From assembly GCF_030770395.1 (NCBI RefSeq), contig NZ_CP132480.1, positions 850,821 through 914,820 of the forward strand: a DNA stretch of 64,000 nucleotides, read 5' to 3'. The notes under the pieces were generated by a model. The model was given only the letters and a program-made list of their open reading frames with translations, was not told the origin of the DNA and made no database searches. Both the position numbers and the translations under genes were made by a program. Numbering within the stretch: the first letter of the stretch is position 1; each line of letters begins with the position of its first letter. Positions 28,935 to 38,764 of this stretch are shown here, one piece after another. The stretch is from Telluria beijingensis (GTDB lineage: Bacteria > Pseudomonadota > Gammaproteobacteria > Burkholderiales > Burkholderiaceae_D).

Positions 28935-31477
28935 GAGCTGCGGTTCCTTTGGCGGCCGTTGTCGGTATAGCTGAAGAACCGGACGCCGATCTGTTCGGAC
29001 AGGGCCGCGCTGGCCTGGCCGATCCGGTGCAGCAGGCCGCCCAGCATCGCGTTGCCGTGATCGAGGTCGGCGCCCGGATCGAGCGCGAGCAATTCGTCCT
29101 TCAGGGCCGCCAGCGGGCCGGCGCCGCAGTCGCCCTGGGTCTGCGCGATCTTGTCCAGCGTGCCCAGGATGCCGTCGAGCTGGAACAGGATCGAGCGTGG
29201 ATTGGTCGCGTCGAGCAGCAGCAGGTCGAGCACCGGTAGCCACTCGGGCTGGGTGCGGTAGCGCGCGCGGTAGGTGACGATGCTGTCGGACAGTTCGAGC
29301 AGCCATTCCAGGTTGCCGTTCTCGTCCATCGCCAGCGCGCGCTGCAGCACCAGGCTCTGGAACTGCACGCGTTCCAGGCGGCGGCCGAGCGACATGAAAC
29401 GCCAGCCGAGGTCGCGCGTCATGCCGTCGAAGGCGAACCCCGCCAGCGTCATCAGCGCGGCGGTGGCGTCGTCGAGGATCGTCATCACGCCCGACTGCGA
29501 TGGCCGTTCGCCGGGAGACCAGGCCGGCTGCACCATGCGGTTCAGCGCGCGCCAGTTGTCGATCGAGAAGCGCTCGTGCAGCTGGCCGGCGATCCGGTGC
29601 AACTGCTGCTGCTGGCGCGCCAGGCCGGGGACGTTCGGCGACACCACCGCCAGCAGCAGGGCCGACTCCATCTCGGCGTCGGTGAAGATGGCGCCGGCCT
29701 GGCCTGCCGTAGCGCCAGGGGCCGGCGCCTTCTTGGCGGCGTCGACCAGGCCGAACCAGATGCACAGCGCCTCGACGGTCGGCCATTCGGCGCCGCGCTG
29801 GTCGAAGCGCACGTTGAACAGGAAGTTGAGCGCGACCCGCAGCAGGCGCGCGACATTGTCGCAGCGCTCGGCATGACGGCCGAACCACAGCAGGTTCTCG
29901 GCCACGCGGCTCGACAGGTTGCTGTCCTCGCGCACCAGGTCGGCGCTCGTGACGCTGCGTTTTTGCGGGCGCTGCACCTCGACCCGCGAGCGCGCCTGGA
30001 CCCAGGTATCCTTGCTGGCGCCGCCCATCTGCATCGTCAGCACGCGCGCATCGGGCCCGGTGGCGACCCGGGTCAGGCCGCCGGGCATGACCACGTAGCC
30101 GTTCGGCGTGGCGCAGGCGAACACCCGCAGGCCGACGGCGCGCGCCTGCAGGCCGGGGGCGGCGCCGTCCTTCCATACCGGCGCCTGCGACAGCCGCACC
30201 AGTTCCTGGGCGACGTAATTGTGTGGATTGGCGCGCAGCCGGGCGATCAAGGCCGCGCGCGCGGCGCCGTCGAGGTCCTGGCCGAACACCGCCGCTTGCG
30301 GCAGTTGAGAGAAACCGGGCTTGATGACCAGCCGGTCGAGCTGGCCGATCACGGTGTCGAGCGCCGCCGCTTCGCCGCACCACCAGGTGGCCACCGACGG
30401 CATCTTGAGCGGCTCGCCCAGCAGGCGCCTGGAAAGCGCCGGCAGGAAGCCGAGCAGGGCGCCCGATTCGAGCAGGCTCGAGCCCAGGCTGTTGGCGACC
30501 AGCACATTGCCGCGCATGGCGGCCTGGGTCAGTCCGGCCACGCCGAGCAGGGAGCCTTGCAGCTCGAGCGGGTCGCACGACTCGTCGTCGACCCGGCGCA
30601 TGATCACGTGCACCCGGTGCAGGCCGGCCAGGGTCTTCAGGTAGACGACGCCGTCGCGCACGGTCAGGTCGCCGCCTTCGACCAGCGGCAGGCCGAGATA
30701 GCGCGCCAGGTAGGCCTGCTCGTAGTAGCTGGCGGTGCGCGGGCCCGGGGTGAGCAGCACGATCAGCGGCGCTTCTCCCTCGCGCAGCGGCGCCGGCGCG
30801 TCGCCGCCGGCCGCGCACAGGCGGCCCCAGTGCACCAGGCTGTCGTGCATGGCGCCGAAGAACGGCGTGATGGGCTGCACCTTGAGTTCGCGCAGCAGGT
30901 CGGGGAAGGTGGGCGCGATGATGGCGCGGTTTTCCAGCGCATAGCCGGCGCCGAACGGCGCCTGGGTACGGTCGGCCATGACCCACCAGCGGCCGTCGGG
31001 CGCGCGCGCCAGGTCCACCGCGTAGAAGTGCAGGGCGATGCCGTCGTGGTGGCGCATGCCGTGGCAGGGACGCAAGAAGCCCGCATGGCCGTGGACCAGC
31101 GCCGGCGGCAGCAGGCCTTCGCCCAGCATCTCCTGCCTGCCGTAGACGTCGCCCAGGATGGCGTTGAGCAGGCTGGCGCGCTGGATCACGGCCGCCTCGA
31201 TGCCGCTCCATTCCTCGTGCGGAAGGATCAGCGGCAGCACGTTCAGGTCCCATGGCCGTTGCCGGCCGTGGACGTCGGCGGTCACGTTGTAGCTCACGCC
31301 GTTCTCGCGCACATGGCGCCGCACCATCTCCTGGCGCTGGCGCATCATGGCGGGGGCTTCGTGCGCCAGGCTGTCCAGCAGCGCACGCCAGTGCGGGCGC
31401 GGCGCCTTGGCCGCGTCGAGCATTTCGTCGAAACTGTCCGGCGCGGCCAGGTAATGGGCAAGTTGTTGATTCGGCAT
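28931..31477 (-). CDS. Fused circularly permuted ATP-grasp and alpha-E protein
   Basis: An 848-residue fusion. The first 480 residues are the circularly permuted ATP-grasp domain (ENGVSYNVTADVHG, RPWDLNVLPLILPHEEW, DRTQAPFGAGYALENR, QLDRLVIKPGF), which uses ATP to join a carboxyl group to an amine. From about residue 520 the all-helical alpha-E domain follows (RVAENLLWFGRHAERCDNVARLLR ... RYRTQPEWLPVLDLLLLDATNPRSI). In many genomes the two are separate genes, and both forms exist here. Comparative genomics predicts that these partners make or attach a small peptide; there is no experimental product that I can cite. It overlaps the transglutaminase gene downstream and lies 37 bases after the giant transglutaminase gene. 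Confidence 0.9.
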   Translation of the reverse strand: MPNQQLAHYLAAPDSFDEMLDAAKAPRPHWRALLDSLAHEAPAMMRQRQEMVRRHVRENGVSYNVTADVHGRQRPWDLNVLPLILPHEEWSGIEAAVIQRASLLNAILGDVYGRQEMLGEGLLPPALVHGHAGFLRPCHGMRHHDGIALHFYAVDLARAPDGRWWVMADRTQAPFGAGYALENRAIIAPTFPDLLRELKVQPITPFFGAMHDSLVHWGRLCAAGGDAPAPLREGEAPLIVLLTPGPRTASYYEQAYLARYLGLPLVEGGDLTVRDGVVYLKTLAGLHRVHVIMRRVDDESCDPLELQGSLLGVAGLTQAAMRGNVLVANSLGSSLLESGALLGFLPALSRRLLGEPLKMPSVATWWCGEAAALDTVIGQLDRLVIKPGFSQLPQAAVFGQDLDGAARAALIARLRANPHNYVAQELVRLSQAPVWKDGAAPGLQARAVGLRVFACATPNGYVVMPGGLTRVATGPDARVLTMQMGGASKDTWVQARSRVEVQRPQKRSVTSADLVREDSNLSSRVAENLLWFGRHAERCDNVARLLRVALNFLFNVRFDQRGAEWPTVEALCIWFGLVDAAKKAPAPGATAGQAGAIFTDAEMESALLLAVVSPNVPGLARQQQQLHRIAGQLHERFSIDNWRALNRMVQPAWSPGERPSQSGVMTILDDATAALMTLAGFAFDGMTRDLGWRFMSLGRRLERVQFQSLVLQRALAMDENGNLEWLLELSDSIVTYRARYRTQPEWLPVLDLLLLDATNPRSILFQLDGILGTLDKIAQTQGDCGAGPLAALKDELLALDPGADLDHGNAMLGGLLHRIGQASAALSEQIGVRFFSYTDNGRQRNRSS

Positions 31478-31514
31478 GAAGCGCTGCTGGTGACTGGTGG
31501 TACGAAACGATAGG

Positions 31515-34500
31515 TTAGCTTGCCTGCCAGCGTAAATCTAGTGTCATGGGGAAACTAGGGTTCAGCGGCTCGCTGCGCACCGTCATCGGGCCCGGGGTGT
31601 GGCCATGCGGCCAGAAGCGCGCGAAACGGCGCGCCTCTGCGGCATTCGCATTGACCGGCGCGCCCGTTTCATTGCGTCCACCCGGATGCACCACGTGATA
31701 GGTGCAGCCGCCGATCGCGCGGCCGCTCCAGGTGTCGACCAGGTCGAACACCAGCGGCGCCTGGACCCGGATGCTCGGATGCAGCGCCGACCACGGACTC
31801 CAGGCGCGAAAGCGCACGCCGGACACGTACTCGCCCGGCACGCCGGTCGGATGCAGCGGCAGCATGCGGCCGTTGCAGGCCACCACGTGGCGGCCATCGG
31901 TCAGGCCGCGCACCAGCAGCTGCATGCGCTCGACCGACGAATCGACGTAGCGCGCGGTGCCGCCGGCGGCAACCTCTTCACCCAGCACGTTCCACGGCTC
32001 GATCGCCTGGCGCAGTTCCATCTCCACCCCTTCGTAGACCACGCTGCCGTAGCGCGGGAAGCGGAATTCGACGAACGGCTCGAACCAGTGATCCTCGAAG
32101 GCATAGCCGGCCGCGCGCAGGTCGCGCGCGACGTCGCGGATATCCTGGGCGACGAAGTGCGGCAGCATCCAGCGGTCATGCAGGGCGGTGCCCCAGTGCA
32201 CCAGCCGGGCCTGGCAGGGTTCGCGCCAGAAGCGCGCGACCAGGGCCCGCAGCAACAGCATTTGCAGCAGGCTCATGCGCTCGTGCGGCGGCATCTCGAA
32301 GGCGCGGAACTCCACCAGGCCCAGGCGGCCGGTCGGGCCGTCCGGCGAATACAGCTTGTCGATCGAGAACTCGGCGCGGTGCGTATTGCCGGTCAGGTCG
32401 ACCAGCAGGTTGCGCAGCAGGCGGTCGACCATCCACGGCTTGTCGCCCGGCTGCAGGGTGGGCAGCACCTTGTCCATTTGCTGGAAGGCGATCGCCAGCT
32501 CGTACAGGTTGTCGTCGCGCGCCTCGTCGACCCGCGGCGCCTGGCTGGTCGGCCCGATGAAGGTGCCCGAGAACAGGTACGAGAGGGCCGGATGGATCTG
32601 CCAGTAGGTGATCAGGCTCTTGAGCAGGTCGGGCCGGCGCAGCATCGGGCTGTCCGCGGCGCTGGCGCCGCCCAGGGTGGCGTGATTGCCGCCGCCGGTG
32701 CCGGTGTGGCGGCCGTCGTGCATGAATTTCTCGGTGCCCAGGCGGGTCAGCCGCGCTTCCTGGTACAGGGTCGTCACGTTGTGCACCAGCTCGTTCCACG
32801 AGGCAGCCGGGTGGATATTGACTTCGATGACGCCGGGATCGGGTGTGACGCTGAGCAGCTTGATGCGCGGGTCGCGCGGCGGCGCATAGCCTTCGAGCCG
32901 CAGTTTCATGCCAAGCTTCGCGGCGCTGGCCTCCACCGCGCCGGCCAGCGCCAGGTAATCCTCCAGGCGCACTTGCGGCGGCATGAAGACGTACAGGCGC
33001 CCGGCGCGCACTTCGACGCACAGCGCGGTGTGGATCACATCGCGCGCGGCCGGCGCGCCGGTCACGCGGCCAGGCGCCGCCTGCACGCCCTGGTGGACGC
33101 TCTGGTGCACGGCCTGCGGCATGGCCGCCAGGGCGGCGCGCGGCGCGAACGGATCGACGTCGAAGCCGGGATCGCGTTCCTGCGGCGGCGCCCATGGCAG
33201 CGTGGCCAGCGGCAGGCGCAAGCCGAGCGGCGAGTCGCCCTCGAGCAGGTACAGGTGTTCGCGCCGCAGCGGCCAGGCCGATGTGCGCCAGCCGGCGCCG
33301 TCCGCGGCCTGCAGCGGCAGCACGTAACCGGCCACCTGGCCCAGGCCACGCTCGAGCAGGCGCGCCAGCCGGCGCCGTTCTTCCGGCGCGTCCAGGTCGG
33401 CCTGCAGGGGATCGAGGTTGGCCGGCAACGCCTGTTCGCGCCGGGCCTGCAGCAGCACGTCTTCATAGGCGGGGATCGCGCTGCCCGCCGGCAGGCCGAG
33501 CGCATCGACCAGCGCCGCGGCGAAGCGACATGCGTCCTCCACGCCATGGCCGTCGTCGGCGTGTTCGTCCGAGAACAGGGACGGGTCTTGCCACAGCGGC
33601 TGGCCATCGACCCGCCAGAAGATGTTCAGCGCCCAGCGCGGCAGCGGCTCGCCCGGATACCATTTGCCCTGGCCGTAGTGCAGCAGGCCGCCCGGCGCGA
33701 AACAGTCCTTCAGCCGCTGCGCCAGCGTCCCCGCCAGCGCGCGCTTGCGGTCGCCGTGCGCCTGGGTATTCCACTCCGGCGCGTCCATGTCGTCGATCGA
33801 GACGAAGGTGGGCTCGCCGCCCTGGGTCAGGCGCACGTCCTGGGCCAGCAGGTCGGCGTCGACCTGGCGGCCGAGGCGGTCGATGGCTTGCCAGTCGGCG
33901 TCCGCATAGGGCTTGGTCACGCGTGGGTCTTCATGGATGCGGGTGACCGTCATCTGGTGGACGAACGTGACCTCGGCCTCGTCGCTGAAGCCCGTCACCG
34001 GCGCCGCCGACGACGGCAGCGCGCTGCAGGCGAGCGGGATATGGCCTTCGCCCGCCAGCATGCCCGAGGTCGGGTCGAGCCCGATCCAGCCGGCGCCAGG
34101 AATGTACACCTCGGTCCAGGCGTGCAGGTCGGTGAAATCCTCGAGGGCGCCGCTCGGCCCGTCGAGCGCCTCCTGGTCGGCGCGCAGCTGGATCAGGTAG
34201 CCGGACACGAAACGCGCCGCCAGCCCCATCGTGCGCAGGATCTGCACCAGCAGCCAGCCGCTGTCGCGGCACGAACCGGAACCCTTTTCCAGCGTGTCTT
34301 CCGGCGTCTGCACGCCGGGCTCCATCCGCAACAGATAGGCGATATCGCGCTGCAGGCGCTGGTTGATGGCCACCAGGAAGTCGGTGGTATTCATCGGCTC
34401 CGCCAGCAGCGCGCGCCGCGCCGCCGCCACCCAGGCCAGCAGCAGCGGGCCGGCCGGCGCCGGCTGTAGGTAGGCGCTTAGTTCCCCCTGCAATTGTTCT

Positions 34501-34820
34501 GGATAGGCAAAGGGAAAGTTCTCCGCATATTGTTCGATGAAGAAATCGAAGGGATTGATGACCGTCATGTCGGCGACCAGGTCGACCGTGAACTCGAGCG
34601 TGTCGGTTTTTTCCGGGAACACGAAGCGACCGATGTAATTACCGTACGGATCTTGCTGCCAGTTGATGAAGTGCTCGTGCGGCTGCACCGACAGTGAATA
34701 CGCCAGGACCGGCGTGCGCGCATGCGGCGCCGGACGCAGGCGCACTTCATGCGGCGAGAGGGCGACTTGCCGGTCGTAGCGGTAACTGGTCCTGTGGTGC
34801 AGCGCGATACGGATAGCCAT
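31515..34820 (-). CDS. Giant transglutaminase-like/DUF2126 protein
   Basis: About 1,101 residues. The N-terminal 290 residues are a transglutaminase-like domain: HHRTSYRYDRQVALSPHEVRLRPAPH, the catalytic Cys in EKGSGSCRDSGWLLV, His in FTDLHAWTEVYIPG, Asp in GWIGLDPTSG. The remaining 800 residues correspond to the large DUF2126 region (QGGEPTFVSIDDMDAPEWN, HDGRHTGTGGGNHATLGG, SYLFSGTFIGPTSQAPRVDE, EFRAFEMPPHERMS). This pairing is the standard large component beside ATP-grasp/alpha-E genes. I use the ATG at 34820 (MAIRIALHHRTSYRY); upstream open codons are not conserved-like. It is the first gene of a three-gene minus-strand operon and diverges from the second ATP-grasp gene over 165 bases. Confidence 0.9.
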   Translation of the reverse strand: MAIRIALHHRTSYRYDRQVALSPHEVRLRPAPHARTPVLAYSLSVQPHEHFINWQQDPYGNYIGRFVFPEKTDTLEFTVDLVADMTVINPFDFFIEQYAENFPFAYPEQLQGELSAYLQPAPAGPLLLAWVAAARRALLAEPMNTTDFLVAINQRLQRDIAYLLRMEPGVQTPEDTLEKGSGSCRDSGWLLVQILRTMGLAARFVSGYLIQLRADQEALDGPSGALEDFTDLHAWTEVYIPGAGWIGLDPTSGMLAGEGHIPLACSALPSSAAPVTGFSDEAEVTFVHQMTVTRIHEDPRVTKPYADADWQAIDRLGRQVDADLLAQDVRLTQGGEPTFVSIDDMDAPEWNTQAHGDRKRALAGTLAQRLKDCFAPGGLLHYGQGKWYPGEPLPRWALNIFWRVDGQPLWQDPSLFSDEHADDGHGVEDACRFAAALVDALGLPAGSAIPAYEDVLLQARREQALPANLDPLQADLDAPEERRRLARLLERGLGQVAGYVLPLQAADGAGWRTSAWPLRREHLYLLEGDSPLGLRLPLATLPWAPPQERDPGFDVDPFAPRAALAAMPQAVHQSVHQGVQAAPGRVTGAPAARDVIHTALCVEVRAGRLYVFMPPQVRLEDYLALAGAVEASAAKLGMKLRLEGYAPPRDPRIKLLSVTPDPGVIEVNIHPAASWNELVHNVTTLYQEARLTRLGTEKFMHDGRHTGTGGGNHATLGGASAADSPMLRRPDLLKSLITYWQIHPALSYLFSGTFIGPTSQAPRVDEARDDNLYELAIAFQQMDKVLPTLQPGDKPWMVDRLLRNLLVDLTGNTHRAEFSIDKLYSPDGPTGRLGLVEFRAFEMPPHERMSLLQMLLLRALVARFWREPCQARLVHWGTALHDRWMLPHFVAQDIRDVARDLRAAGYAFEDHWFEPFVEFRFPRYGSVVYEGVEMELRQAIEPWNVLGEEVAAGGTARYVDSSVERMQLLVRGLTDGRHVVACNGRMLPLHPTGVPGEYVSGVRFRAWSPWSALHPSIRVQAPLVFDLVDTWSGRAIGGCTYHVVHPGGRNETGAPVNANAAEARRFARFWPHGHTPGPMTVRSEPLNPSFPMTLDLRWQAS

Positions 34821-34984
34821 GCGGAGAATGCCTTTATAGGAGTGGTCACGAACCATACCAGCACATCGGTACATGCCTGTTTCAACTGTGCATAAGCATG
34901 ATTCGTACCCGCAATATAATGCGCTCGTGCATCCTTGCCGAGCTGGCACGTTTCTTGATTGCACTGATGCCATGGGAGGATCCG

Positions 34985-36397
34985 ATGCCGAACTTTTACG
35001 ATGAAATGTATTCCACTGCGGCAACAGCAAGGCCCCATTACGACGCATTCGCGCGCTGGCTCGCCTCGCAGCCGCCGGAGCTGATTGCGCAGAAACGGGC
35101 GGAGGCCGAGCTGACCTTCCAGCGGGTGGGGATCACCTTCGCGGTCTACGGCGACAACGCCGGCAAGGAAAGACTGATCCCATTCGACATCATTCCGCGC
35201 GTGATCGACGCGGCCGAATGGGCGCGTCTGCAGGCCGGCCTGGTGCAGCGGGTCACCGCGCTGAATCGCTTCCTGCACGACGTCTACCATGAGCAGGCGA
35301 TCCTGAAGGCGGGCATCATCCCGCCCGAGCAGATCCTGGACAACGCCCAGTACCGGCCCGCCATGCAGGGCGTCAAGGTGCCTTCCGACATCTACGCCCA
35401 CATCGCCGGGGTCGACATCGTGCGCGCCGGAGAAGGCGAGTTCTACGTCCTGGAAGACAATCTGCGGGTGCCGTCCGGCGTCTCTTATATGCTGGAAAAC
35501 CGCAAGATGATGATGCGGCTGTTCCCGGTGCTGTTCGCCCGCAACCGGGTGGCCCCGGTCGAGCACTATCCCGACCTGCTGCTCGACAACTTGCGCACCG
35601 TGGCGCCGGCCGGCCCGCTCGACCCGACCGTGGTCGTGCTCACGCCCGGCATGCACAACTCGGCCTATTTCGAACACGCCTTCCTGGCCCAGCAGATGGG
35701 CGTGGCGCTGGTGCAGGGGCAAGACCTGTATGTCAGCGACGACACCGTGTACATGCGCACCACCCGCGGGCCGAAGCAGGTCGACGTCATCTATCGCCGC
35801 ATCGACGACGACTACCTCGACCCGCGCGCCTTCCGCGCCGAGTCGACCCTGGGCGTGCCCGGCCTGCTCGACGCGGTGCGCGCCGGCCGGGTCGGCCTGG
35901 CCAATGCCATCGGCACCGGGGTCGCCGACGACAAGTCGATCTATCCGTATGTCCCGGACATGATCGAATTCTACCTGGGCGAACAGCCGATCCTGAACAA
36001 CGTGCCGACCTACCAGTGCAGGAAAAAGGAAGACCTCGCGTATACCCTGTCGCGCCTGCCCGAGCTGGTGGTCAAGGAAGTGCACGGCGCCGGCGGCTAC
36101 GGCATGCTGGTCGGGCCGGCCTCGACCCACGCCGAGATCGAGGCCTTCCGCGCGCGCCTGCTCGCCAACCCCGACGGCTATATCGCCCAGCCCACGCTGG
36201 CCTTGTCGGCGTGCCCGACCTACGTCGAAGCGGGCATCGCGCCGCGCCACATCGACCTGCGTCCTTTCGTCCTGTCGGGCAAGACCGTGTCGATGGTGCC
36301 GGGCGGCCTGACCCGGGTGGCATTGCAGGAGGGCTCGCTGGTGGTCAATTCATCGCAGGGCGGCGGCACCAAGGACACCTGGATACTGGAGAACTGA
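34985..36397 (+). CDS. Circularly permuted ATP-grasp protein (stand-alone)
   Basis: A 470-residue ATP-grasp ligase, paralogous to the N-terminal half of the fused protein encoded on the other strand. It starts MPNFYDEMYSTAATARPHYDAF and contains FAVYGDNAGKERLIPFDIIPRVI, the metal/ATP-site segment YVLEDNLRVPSGVSYMLENR, HNSAYFEHAFLAQQMGVALVQGQDL and VVKEVHGAGGYGMLVGP (ATP-lysine region), and ends GGGTKDTWILEN as usual. The next gene, its alpha-E partner, follows one base after the stop. The operon faces away from the giant transglutaminase gene, so both may share one control region at 34821-34984. Confidence 0.92.
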   Translation: MPNFYDEMYSTAATARPHYDAFARWLASQPPELIAQKRAEAELTFQRVGITFAVYGDNAGKERLIPFDIIPRVIDAAEWARLQAGLVQRVTALNRFLHDVYHEQAILKAGIIPPEQILDNAQYRPAMQGVKVPSDIYAHIAGVDIVRAGEGEFYVLEDNLRVPSGVSYMLENRKMMMRLFPVLFARNRVAPVEHYPDLLLDNLRTVAPAGPLDPTVVVLTPGMHNSAYFEHAFLAQQMGVALVQGQDLYVSDDTVYMRTTRGPKQVDVIYRRIDDDYLDPRAFRAESTLGVPGLLDAVRAGRVGLANAIGTGVADDKSIYPYVPDMIEFYLGEQPILNNVPTYQCRKKEDLAYTLSRLPELVVKEVHGAGGYGMLVGPASTHAEIEAFRARLLANPDGYIAQPTLALSACPTYVEAGIAPRHIDLRPFVLSGKTVSMVPGGLTRVALQEGSLVVNSSQGGGTKDTWILEN

Positions 36398-36398
36398 T

Positions 36399-37418
36399 AT
36401 GTTGAGCCGCACCGCAGACCATTTGTTCTGGATGGCCCGTTATACCGAACGCGCCGAAAACACGGCCCGCATGCTCGATGTCCGCGTCCAGTATTCGCTG
36501 ATGCCGCAATCGGCCCAGGCCGAGCAGCAGGGCTGGCGCAGCATGCTGGGCGTGTCCGAACTGGAATCGCAGTTCGAGGCCAGGTACCCGGCGCTGACCC
36601 AAAAGGACGTGATCGACTTCATGGTCCGCGATCCGGACAACCCGTCCTCGATCACCAGTTGCCTGCGCGCGGCCCGCGAGAATGCGCGCGCCGTGCGCGG
36701 CGCGCTGACCACCGAGGTGTGGGAAACCGAGAACACGACCTGGCTGATGCTGCAGCAGCATCTCAAGAAGCGCACCTTCGAGCACGATCCCGGCCAGTTC
36801 CTGGAATGGGTCAAGTACCGCTCGCACCTGTCGCGCGGCGTCACGCTGGGCACCATGTTCCAGGACGAAGCGTTCAACTTCATCCGTCTCGGCACCTTCC
36901 TGGAACGGGCCGACAATACGGCGCGCATCCTCGACGTCAAGTTCCGGTTCCAGCCGTCCGATCCGGTCCAGGCCGGTTCGCAGGCGGAGTTCTACCAGCT
37001 TGCGGCGCTGCTGCGCTCGGTGTCCGCCTTCGAGATCTACCGCAAGGTCTATCGCGACGCCATCACGCCCAAGCGGGTGGCCGAGCTACTGATCCTGCAG
37101 GAAAGAATGCCGCGCTCGCTGGTGGCGTGCATGGCCGCGGTCGTGGCCAACCTGCAGGACGTGCGCAACGCGCAGTCGCACGATACCGAGCGCCTGGCAG
37201 TGGAACTGTACGCCATGCTGCAGGCGGCGCCGATCGGCGCCATCCTCGAAGAAGGCCTCCACGCTTTCCTGACCCGCTTCCTGGCGTCGGTCGACGCACT
37301 GGGCAACGGCATCAGCCGCGACTTCCTGATCCCGATCGAACCAAGCTTGCCCGAGGGCGGGCAGGCCCAATCCCAGACGCTATCCGGAATGACGCAAACC
37401 CAGACCCAGGCCGCGTGA
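36399..37418 (+). CDS. Alpha-E domain protein (stand-alone)
   Basis: A 339-residue all-helical alpha-E protein. It starts MLSRTADHLFWMARYTERAENTARMLDVR, the signature of the family, and repeats the E-R pattern later (FIRLGTFLERADNTARILDVKF). It is paralogous to the C-terminal half of the fusion protein. Alpha-E proteins always travel with circularly permuted ATP-grasp ligases and are thought to form the second catalytic or scaffolding part of the peptide-ligation machine. It lies one base after the ligase gene and is followed by a hairpin terminator. Confidence 0.92.
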   Translation: MLSRTADHLFWMARYTERAENTARMLDVRVQYSLMPQSAQAEQQGWRSMLGVSELESQFEARYPALTQKDVIDFMVRDPDNPSSITSCLRAARENARAVRGALTTEVWETENTTWLMLQQHLKKRTFEHDPGQFLEWVKYRSHLSRGVTLGTMFQDEAFNFIRLGTFLERADNTARILDVKFRFQPSDPVQAGSQAEFYQLAALLRSVSAFEIYRKVYRDAITPKRVAELLILQERMPRSLVACMAAVVANLQDVRNAQSHDTERLAVELYAMLQAAPIGAILEEGLHAFLTRFLASVDALGNGISRDFLIPIEPSLPEGGQAQSQTLSGMTQTQTQAA

Positions 37419-37419
37419 C

Positions 37420-37455
37420 GGTGCGGCGCACCAGGACATGGCGCGCCGCACCTTT
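37420..37455 (+). terminator. Terminator of the ATP-grasp/alpha-E operon
   Basis: A perfect 10-bp stem (GGTGCGGCGC / GCGCCGCACC) with a 13-base loop and TTT after the stem, directly behind the alpha-E stop codon. Confidence 0.65.
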
Positions 37456-37497
37456 ATGAGGAAAACGGCGCCGCGCGCCTCATGGCGGTGCGTCGCA

Positions 37498-38604
37498 TCA
37501 GGCCGCCGGTGTGGCGCTGGCCGGACCGTGCGGCGCCCGGTCTTTCTCGAGTTGCGCGCGCACCACCCGGTGCACGAAGCCCAGCTTTTGCCGTACCGGG
37601 GGGCTCAGCGTGAACGGGTACGAGTCCGGCATCCCGATGCTGCGATTCAGGCTGTTGAGCACATAAGTCAGCGCGAACCAGTCGTTCAGGGTCTCGTCGA
37701 ACGCATCCGTTCTGGTCGGCAGCGTAATGCCGTCGAGCGCGGGTTCGTCGGCCTTGCGCGGCTTGAGCTGCAGGCCGCAGGCGTGCGCCGTCTCCAGCGT
37801 ATCGATGACGTGGAGGTAATGGGCCCAGGTCTCGGCCCAGTCTTCCCACGGATGGGAGCTGGCATAGCTGCTCACGAAGCGCTCGGCCCAGTCTTCGGCG
37901 GGGCCGTGCGCATAATGCCGCTTCAGGCTCTCGCCATAATCCTGGCGCTCGTCGCCGAACAGGGCGCGATATTCGTCAATCCACGGGCTGTCGGCAACCA
38001 GGCGGTCGAAATAGTAGTGACCACTTTCGTGGCGGAAATGTCCTAGCAGCGTGCGGTAGCGCTCGTGCATTTGTTCGCGCGTGCGCTCGCGCTCGGCCGG
38101 ATCGGCTTCGGCGATGTTCAGGGTGATCACGCCATTGGCGTGGCCGGTCATCACGCACTGATCGGTCACGCCGTCTTCCAGGAACTGGAACGCCAGGCCG
38201 GTCTCGGGTTCGGTTTCCTTCGACGCCGGGGTCAGGTCCAGCATCGCCAGCGTAAATAATAGGCGGCGCTTGGCGGCTTCGAGACGCGCCCACAGGATGT
38301 GGTTTTTTTCGGACGTCAGCGCCGGGATCGTCACGGTCAGCTGGCATGAGGCACACAGATCGTGGGGATCGTCCGCAGGCAGCATCCAGTTGCAGACATT
38401 GTGCTGCACGTAATTGCTGCACTGTTTATAGAGCTTGCCTTCATCGTTGTGGTTCAGGCTGCGCCACAGTCCGTCGTCGGCCTGCTCGAAGCTGTTGACG
38501 CTGCGCGTGGCTGGTTGATAGCCGAGCGTACTGTCGCAATTGCAGCAAAGGGTGTTTTCAAAAAATATTTGCTGTGAGCACTTATCGCAGTGGAAGGTTT
38601 TCAT
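37498..38604 (-). CDS. Zinc-ribbon putative metallopeptidase (zincin fold)
   Basis: A 368-residue protein of the putative zinc-binding metallopeptidase family. The N terminus is a zinc ribbon with paired cysteines (FHCDKCSQQIFFENTLCCNCDS), more cysteine pairs follow near residues 62-87, and the catalytic zincin motif H192-E-S-G-H196 lies in LLGHFRHESGHYYFDRL; a third ligand may be in the DWAETWAHYLH segment. There is no signal peptide, so it is cytoplasmic. Genes of this family often accompany the ATP-grasp/alpha-E/transglutaminase cluster. Here it lies tail to tail with the alpha-E operon, so a role in trimming the ligated peptide is possible but unproven. Confidence 0.85.
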   Translation of the reverse strand: MKTFHCDKCSQQIFFENTLCCNCDSTLGYQPATRSVNSFEQADDGLWRSLNHNDEGKLYKQCSNYVQHNVCNWMLPADDPHDLCASCQLTVTIPALTSEKNHILWARLEAAKRRLLFTLAMLDLTPASKETEPETGLAFQFLEDGVTDQCVMTGHANGVITLNIAEADPAERERTREQMHERYRTLLGHFRHESGHYYFDRLVADSPWIDEYRALFGDERQDYGESLKRHYAHGPAEDWAERFVSSYASSHPWEDWAETWAHYLHVIDTLETAHACGLQLKPRKADEPALDGITLPTRTDAFDETLNDWFALTYVLNSLNRSIGMPDSYPFTLSPPVRQKLGFVHRVVRAQLEKDRAPHGPASATPAA

Positions 38605-38704
38605 GGCAATGCTGGGGAATGGGTAAGGATTGCTGGTGTTGACAATCTATCAGCAAATCCAGACCCGGCGGGCACGTGTAAGACAACGCCGCATATCGCG
38701 TGCG

Positions 38705-38764
38705 GCGGTCGACTACTGGATACTCGGCGCCGTCAGCCTGCTGCTGTCCTGGTACGGATCCTGA
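38705..38764 (+). pseudogene. 3'-end fragment of the 27.5-kb membrane-protein gene
   Basis: Twenty codons reading AVDYWILGAVSLLLSWYGS-stop, a slightly diverged copy of the last codons of the membrane-protein gene ending at 27991. No start codon or upstream part is present. It overlaps, on the other strand, the end of the HAD phosphatase gene, so the last residues of that protein are encoded by the antisense of this fragment. Confidence 0.75.

Noticed and set aside
28931..31477. Frameshifted pair of separate ATP-grasp and alpha-E genes
   Set aside because: The frame is continuous through the linker and fused forms are known in the family, so it is a natural fusion.
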